A stretch of DNA of 9,861 bases from Christensenella sp. UBA1431. GTDB lineage: Bacteria; Bacillota; Clostridia; Christensenellales; UBA1431. The translations under genes and the position numbers were made by a program. The stretch lies in assembly GCA_002329665.1 (NCBI GenBank), contig DCTV01000009.1, positions 17,210-27,070 on the forward strand, in the 5' to 3' direction. Positions 7,054-9,861 of the stretch are shown piece by piece. Every line of letters begins with the position of its first letter. Position 1 is the stretch's first letter. Below the pieces are notes generated by a model, which worked only from the letters and a program-made list of their open reading frames with translations, was not told where the DNA came from and did not search any database.

Positions 7054-7611
7054 TCAGACCTCCATGATCTCCTTTTCCTTTTCGGCGACGATCCTGTCGA
7101 TCTCCCTGATGTTTTCGTCCGTGGCTTCCTGGACCAGGTTCTCGAAGTCCTTTAAATCGTCTTCAGTAATGATGCTTTCCTTTTTTTGCTTTTTCAGACG
7201 TTCGTTCGCGTCGCGCCGGATGGACCGCGTGGCGATCTTGGCTTCTTCGCCCTTTTTCTTCACGATCTTGACGAGTTCCCTGCGCCGTTCCTGCGTGGGT
7301 TCGGGAAAGATCAGGCGGATGAGCTTGCCGTCGTTGGCCGGGTTGATGCCCAGGTCCGATTTCTGTATCGCTTTTTCTATCGCCGTGATCATCGAAGGGT
7401 CCCAGGGCGCGATCACCAGCAGCCTCGGTTCCGGAGCCGAGATGTTTCCCACCTGGTTGATGGGCGTGGGCGTACCGTAATAGTCGACCATGATCCTGTC
7501 CAGCGCCTGGGGGGTCGCCCGGCCGGCCCTGAGCGTAGCCAGGTCGCGTGATAATACAGATACGGTCTTTGTCATTTTTTCTTTTGCCTGACTGATTACT
7601 TCGTACTCCAC
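7054..7611 (-). CDS. frr: Ribosome recycling factor, GTG start
   Basis: RRF, with EF-G, splits the post-termination ribosome so that its subunits can be reused. With a GTG start at 7611 the product is 185 residues, exactly the family norm. Visible features are the N-terminal helix of the three-helix bundle with LRAGRATPQ (27-35), the beta-sandwich domain II with YYGTPTPINQV (44-54) and LLVIAPWD (64-71), and a C-terminal helical pair with RSIRRDANERLK (129-140) including R132, essential in E. coli RRF. The acidic DDLKDFENLVQEATDENI segment follows. The frame is open further upstream (to 7791, inside pyrH), but the ribosome binding site AAGGAGGT lies between those upstream codons and GTG, which fixes the start. 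The last codons contain the ribosome binding site for the next small gene. A near-consensus promoter lies just upstream, so frr and later genes may be expressed independently of rpsB-tsf-pyrH. Confidence 0.97.
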   Translation of the reverse strand: MEYEVISQAKEKMTKTVSVLSRDLATLRAGRATPQALDRIMVDYYGTPTPINQVGNISAPEPRLLVIAPWDPSMITAIEKAIQKSDLGINPANDGKLIRLIFPEPTQERRRELVKIVKKKGEEAKIATRSIRRDANERLKKQKKESIITEDDLKDFENLVQEATDENIREIDRIVAEKEKEIMEV

Positions 7612-7620
7612 AACGCAACA

Positions 7621-7628
7621 ACCTCCTT
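7621..7628 (-). promoter_or_regulatory. Perfect ribosome binding site of frr
   Basis: AAGGAGGT matches the anti-Shine-Dalgarno core at all eight positions and ends 9 nt before the GTG at 7611. It excludes the upstream in-frame ATG codons in this AT-rich stretch as starts. Confidence 0.85.
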
Positions 7629-7642
7629 CGAAATTCATATAC

Positions 7643-7671
7643 ATTGTATAAAATTTCCCCGTCTTTTTCAA
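7643..7671 (-). promoter_or_regulatory. Predicted sigma-A type promoter upstream of frr
   Basis: On the minus strand a -35 box TTGAAA (7671-7666, 5 of 6 to TTGACA) is followed by a 17-nt spacer and a -10 box TACAAT (7648-7643, 5 of 6 to TATAAT). It lies in the 77-nt gap after pyrH, a clearly AT-rich island in GC-rich surroundings. Transcription would start near 7636, giving a leader of about 25 nt before the frr GTG. Predicted from sequence only. Confidence 0.65.
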
Positions 7672-7688
7672 CCGGCGCCAAAAGGCCT

Positions 7689-8399
7689 CTATCCGATGAG
7701 CGTGCCCGTGTTCTCGCCCATGACGGCGCGCATGATGTTTCCCCGTTTTGAAAGCGCGAAAACGGCGACGGGGATGCGGTTTTCCATGCACATGGCGATC
7801 GCCGTCGTGTCCATCGCCGCCAGCCCCTTGGCGATGAACTCCTTATAGCCGATCCTGTCGATTTTTTTGGCGTTCGGGTTCGCCTTCGGGTCGCTGTCGT
7901 AGACCCCGTCCACGTTTTTGGCGAGCAGGATCGCCTGGGCGTTGATCTCGGCCGCCCGCAGCGCCGCGGTGGTGTCGGTCGAGAAATAGGGATTGCCGGT
8001 GCCGCAGGCGAAGATCACGATGCGGCCTTTTAAGAGGTGGTGGACCGCCCGCCTCCTGATGTACGGTTCGGCGATCTGCCGGATTTCGAGGGCCGTCATC
8101 ACGCGCGTGGGCATCCCGTTCTGTTCGATGGCGTCCTGCAGCGCCAGGGCGTTTATCACCGTGGCCAGCATCCCCATATGGTCGGCGGTGACGCGGTCCA
8201 TCCCGACGCCTTCGCGCCCGCGCCAGATGTTTCCCCCGCCCACGACGATGCCGACTTCTACCCCGGCCTGCGCGAGTTCGATGATCTCCCCGGCGATCTG
8301 CGCGATGAGGCGCTGGTCGAAGCCGTACCCGCCTTTCCCGGCCATCGCCTCCCCGCTGATCTTGAGCACGACGCGGGAATACTTGGGTTTTTGCGGCAT
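7689..8399 (-). CDS. pyrH: UMP kinase
   Basis: PyrH phosphorylates UMP to UDP with ATP, feeding UTP and CTP pools; it is a cytosolic hexamer of the amino acid kinase family, unrelated to eukaryotic UMP/CMP kinases. The 236-residue product has normal length. Motifs: [11 protein letters not shown] (11-21) with K13, [11 protein letters not shown] (51-61), the D/H-containing [19 protein letters not shown] (71-89), and [20 protein letters not shown] (130-149). [11 protein letters not shown] (161-171) in the nucleotide site follows. The start ATG at 8399 has GGGGGAG 5 nt upstream. A terminator-like hairpin lies just before this site, so expression may depend on readthrough from tsf or on a promoter I cannot see. 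Its product CTP is a substrate of CdsA, encoded downstream. Confidence 0.98.
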   Translation of the reverse strand: MPQKPKYSRVVLKISGEAMAGKGGYGFDQRLIAQIAGEIIELAQAGVEVGIVVGGGNIWRGREGVGMDRVTADHMGMLATVINALALQDAIEQNGMPTRVMTALEIRQIAEPYIRRRAVHHLLKGRIVIFACGTGNPYFSTDTTAALRAAEINAQAILLAKNVDGVYDSDPKANPNAKKIDRIGYKEFIAKGLAAMDTTAIAMCMENRIPVAVFALSKRGNIMRAVMGENTGTLIG

Positions 8400-8404
8400 G
8401 CGAA

Positions 8405-8411
8405 CTCCCCC
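8405..8411 (-). promoter_or_regulatory. Ribosome binding site of pyrH, possibly masked by pairing
   Basis: GGGGGAG ends 5 nt before the pyrH ATG. Bases 8410-8405 (GGGGAG) can pair with UUCCCC at 8431-8426, the 3' arm of the preceding terminator hairpin, so this site may be exposed or hidden depending on which structure forms. Confidence 0.6.
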
Positions 8412-8417
8412 TGACCT

Positions 8418-8453
8418 AAAAAATAGGGGAACACCTCTTGTGCGGCATTCCCC
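8418..8453 (-). terminator. Rho-independent terminator or attenuator between tsf and pyrH
   Basis: On the minus strand GGGGAA (8453-8448) pairs with UUCCCC (8431-8426). The stem continues inward by UGCC with GGUG (two G-U pairs, two G-C pairs), closing an 8-nt loop. U-A and then six U residues (8423-8418) follow at once. This is the standard intrinsic-terminator layout, 13 nt after the tsf stop. The pyrH ATG is only 18 nt beyond the U-tract, too close for a separate promoter downstream of it, so partial readthrough is likely. Confidence 0.7.
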
Positions 8454-8466
8454 CGGCTGATTCGTG

Positions 8467-9117
8467 CTATTTTCCCTCCGTCTGGTTCATGACTTCCTCG
8501 GCGAAGTTGTCTTCGCGCTTATCAAGGCCTTCGCCCAGTGCAAAACGCGCGAACCTGCGGATGCTGATCTTCTCCCCGATCTTCACCGTCTTTTCGTTGA
8601 TCAGGTCGGTCACGGTCATGTCGGTATCCTTTATGAACGGCTGCTCCATCAGGCAGACTTCTTTATAATACTTGCCGATGCGGCCTTCGACCATCCTGTC
8701 GGCGATCTTCTCGGGTTTGCCCTCGTTGATGGCCTGCGCCCGCAGGATCTCCTTCTCTTTCTCTATCTCCGCCTGCGGGACCTCTTCGCGCGAGATGAAC
8801 TTCGGGCTCGAAGCCGCGATCTGCATCGCGACGTCGCGTGCGAGTTCCTTAAACTCGTCCGTCCTGGCCACGAAGTCGGTCTCGCAGTTTATTTCCACGA
8901 GCACGCCGATCTTCCCGCCCATGTGTATATAGGACTCCACGACGCCTTCGGCGGCGATCCGGTCGGCCCGCTTGGCCGCGGCGGCCAGCCCCTTTTCCCT
9001 GAGCAGGTCCACGGCTTTGTCCATGTCGCCGCCGGTCTCGACGAGGGCTTTTTTGCAGTCCATCATCCCCGCGCCGGTCTTGTCGCGCAGTTCCTTTACG
9101 CTTGCTGCCGTTACCAT
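8467..9117 (-). CDS. tsf: Elongation factor Ts, short form
   Basis: EF-Ts is the nucleotide exchange factor that reloads EF-Tu with GTP during translation. The N-terminal UBA-like domain is clear ([19 protein letters not shown], 7-25), followed by the core [13 protein letters not shown] (77-89) with T80-D81-F82, which touches EF-Tu. At 216 residues it is about 70 shorter than the E. coli and B. subtilis proteins. It lacks much of the second core subdomain, as in the short EF-Ts of some thermophiles and clostridia. It is complete and not frameshifted, since the C-terminal [14 protein letters not shown] region is intact. The ATG at 9117 was chosen because AGGAGG lies 9 nt upstream and the sequence then starts with the canonical [10 protein letters not shown]; an in-frame ATG at 9141 lies upstream of that site. 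It follows rpsB by 116 nt, a conserved pairing in bacteria. Confidence 0.97.
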   Translation of the reverse strand: MVTAASVKELRDKTGAGMMDCKKALVETGGDMDKAVDLLREKGLAAAAKRADRIAAEGVVESYIHMGGKIGVLVEINCETDFVARTDEFKELARDVAMQIAASSPKFISREEVPQAEIEKEKEILRAQAINEGKPEKIADRMVEGRIGKYYKEVCLMEQPFIKDTDMTVTDLINEKTVKIGEKISIRRFARFALGEGLDKREDNFAEEVMNQTEGK

Positions 9118-9126
9118 TTGGTCAGT

Positions 9127-9132
9127 CCTCCT
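9127..9132 (-). promoter_or_regulatory. Ribosome binding site deciding the start of tsf
   Basis: AGGAGG ends 9 nt before ATG at 9117. It lies downstream of the alternative in-frame ATG at 9141, which therefore is unlikely to be used. Confidence 0.8.
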
Positions 9133-9164
9133 ATAATGCAAATCACCTGGAAAGCATGGTTTCG

Positions 9165-9182
9165 CGGGCCTGTCCCGGCCCG
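9165..9182 (-). other. GC-rich inverted repeat in the rpsB-tsf gap
   Basis: CGGGCC and GGCCCG pair around a 6-nt loop (GGGACA) on the minus strand, in the 116-nt gap between rpsB and tsf. No U-tract follows (CGAAACC), so it is not a standard terminator. In such GC-rich sequence a 6-bp stem may be chance. I see no convincing promoter in the rest of this gap. Confidence 0.35.
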
Positions 9183-9233
9183 GCGCCGCCGCTTTCCCGG
9201 TATCGTGTGTTCTATATGACGCCGGCCTTGCCC

Positions 9234-9861
9234 TTACGACGACAATGCCTCCCCGGCTTCCTGTTCTTCTCCGCCGTCGTCCTCCTGCAGGCCTTCGCGG
9301 CCTTCGATCGCGGCGTCCGCCATCTTCCCGGCGATGAGCTTCACCGCGCGGATCGCGTCGTCGTTGCCCGGGATGATGTAGTCGATCTCGTCCGGGTCGC
9401 AGTTCGTGTCCACGATGGCGATGATGGGGATCCCGAGTTTGCGCCCTTCCGCGATCGCGATGCGCTCCTTGCGCGGGTCGACAACGAACAGCGCGGCGGG
9501 GAGACGGTCCATCTCGCGTATACCGCCCAGGTTCTTCTCGAGCTTATCCCGCTCCAGCCGCAGCTTGATGACTTCCTTCTTGGGCAGGGACTCGAATCCG
9601 CCGTTGTGTTCCATCGCTTCCAGGCGGTTTAGGCGCGCCACGCGCTGGCGAATGGTCCTGAAGTTGGTGAGCATGCCGCCCAGCCAGCGCTGGTTGACGT
9701 AAAACATGCCGGCGCGCTTGGCTTCCACCTCGATGGACTCCTGCGCCTGCTTCTTCGTGCCGACGAAGAGGACGCTCTTGCCTTCGAGCGTAAGATCCCG
9801 TACGAAGTTGTAGGCCGTTTCGATCATGCGCACGGTCTTCTGCAGATCGATGATGTAGATG
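9234..9861 (-). CDS. rpsB: 30S ribosomal protein S2, C-terminal 208 residues (5' end beyond window)
   Basis: S2 is a late-assembling protein on the solvent side of the 30S subunit, needed for S1 binding where S1 is present. The frame enters the window at [10 protein letters not shown], the usual position about 40 residues into the protein, so the start codon and roughly the first 40 codons are missing. Recognisable segments are [56 protein letters not shown], and [20 protein letters not shown] with [13 protein letters not shown]. The protein ends in an acidic tail ([12 protein letters not shown]), common in this family. The stop is TAA at 9234. It heads the conserved rpsB-tsf pair; the promoter and any S2-binding autoregulatory leader lie outside the window. 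Confidence 0.98.
   Translation of the reverse strand, partial: IYIIDLQKTVRMIETAYNFVRDLTLEGKSVLFVGTKKQAQESIEVEAKRAGMFYVNQRWLGGMLTNFRTIRQRVARLNRLEAMEHNGGFESLPKKEVIKLRLERDKLEKNLGGIREMDRLPAALFVVDPRKERIAIAEGRKLGIPIIAIVDTNCDPDEIDYIIPGNDDAIRAVKLIAGKMADAAIEGREGLQEDDGGEEQEAGEALSS

Noticed and set aside
7612..7791. N-terminal extension of frr into the end of pyrH
   Set aside because: The extension would cross the promoter and ribosome binding site region, and the family length fits GTG at 7611.
9118..9233. Promoter or terminator in the rpsB-tsf gap
   Set aside because: TATAG next to the tsf ribosome binding site is too close to serve as a -10 box and has no -35. CATATAGAA near 9215 also lacks a -35 at proper spacing. 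The GC hairpin has no U-tract.
1..9861. Mobile element, CRISPR array, phage genes, tRNA or undescribed defence cassette
   Set aside because: No transposase, integrase, spaced repeats or terminal inverted repeats were seen. Gene order and coding are those of an ordinary chromosomal housekeeping block.

Overview
The window is a tightly packed housekeeping block with every gene on the minus strand. In transcription order (high to low coordinates) it reads rpsB (5' end missing), tsf, pyrH, frr, a 74-codon ORF, uppS, cdsA, dxr, rseP, ispG and polC (3' part missing). A PolC-type replicative polymerase in this gene order, together with strong GGAGG-type ribosome binding sites, points to a Gram-positive Bacillota bacterium, most likely a GC-rich Clostridia-type lineage. 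UGA serves as a stop codon (frr, rseP, ispG), so the code is the standard one. The exact genus cannot be read from the sequence.

Layout. The high-coordinate end (9861-7054) holds translation and nucleotide genes: ribosomal protein S2, a short form of elongation factor Ts, UMP kinase and ribosome recycling factor. In the middle (7051-5156) lie a small unassigned protein with a PASTA-like pattern, undecaprenyl diphosphate synthase and CDP-diacylglycerol synthase. Next (5144-1858) come two enzymes of the MEP isoprenoid pathway, Dxr and IspG, on either side of the membrane metalloprotease RseP. The low-coordinate end (1848-1) is the first 616 codons of polC: N-terminal domain, OB fold, PHP domain and the inserted proofreading exonuclease. 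It runs off the window without a stop codon.

How the genes fit together. Dxr and IspG supply isoprenoid precursors, UppS lengthens them to the C55 lipid carrier used in wall synthesis, and CdsA makes the activated lipid for phospholipids. The block thus couples translation capacity, UTP supply, envelope growth and replication. Gaps from uppS down to polC are 6-24 nt, with one 4-nt overlap at rseP/ispG. The only gaps with visible control signals are tsf-pyrH (an intrinsic-terminator-like hairpin that could also mask the pyrH ribosome binding site), pyrH-frr (a near-consensus sigma-A promoter) and orf74-uppS (a stable hairpin without a U-tract). Four consecutive genes (frr, orf74, uppS, cdsA) use GTG or TTG starts, each with a strong ribosome binding site.

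I see no mobile element, CRISPR array, tRNA or rRNA, and no evidence of an undescribed multi-gene system. The points most worth a second look are the small PASTA-like protein, the tsf-pyrH attenuator candidate, the internal frr promoter, and the short N-terminal region of PolC.
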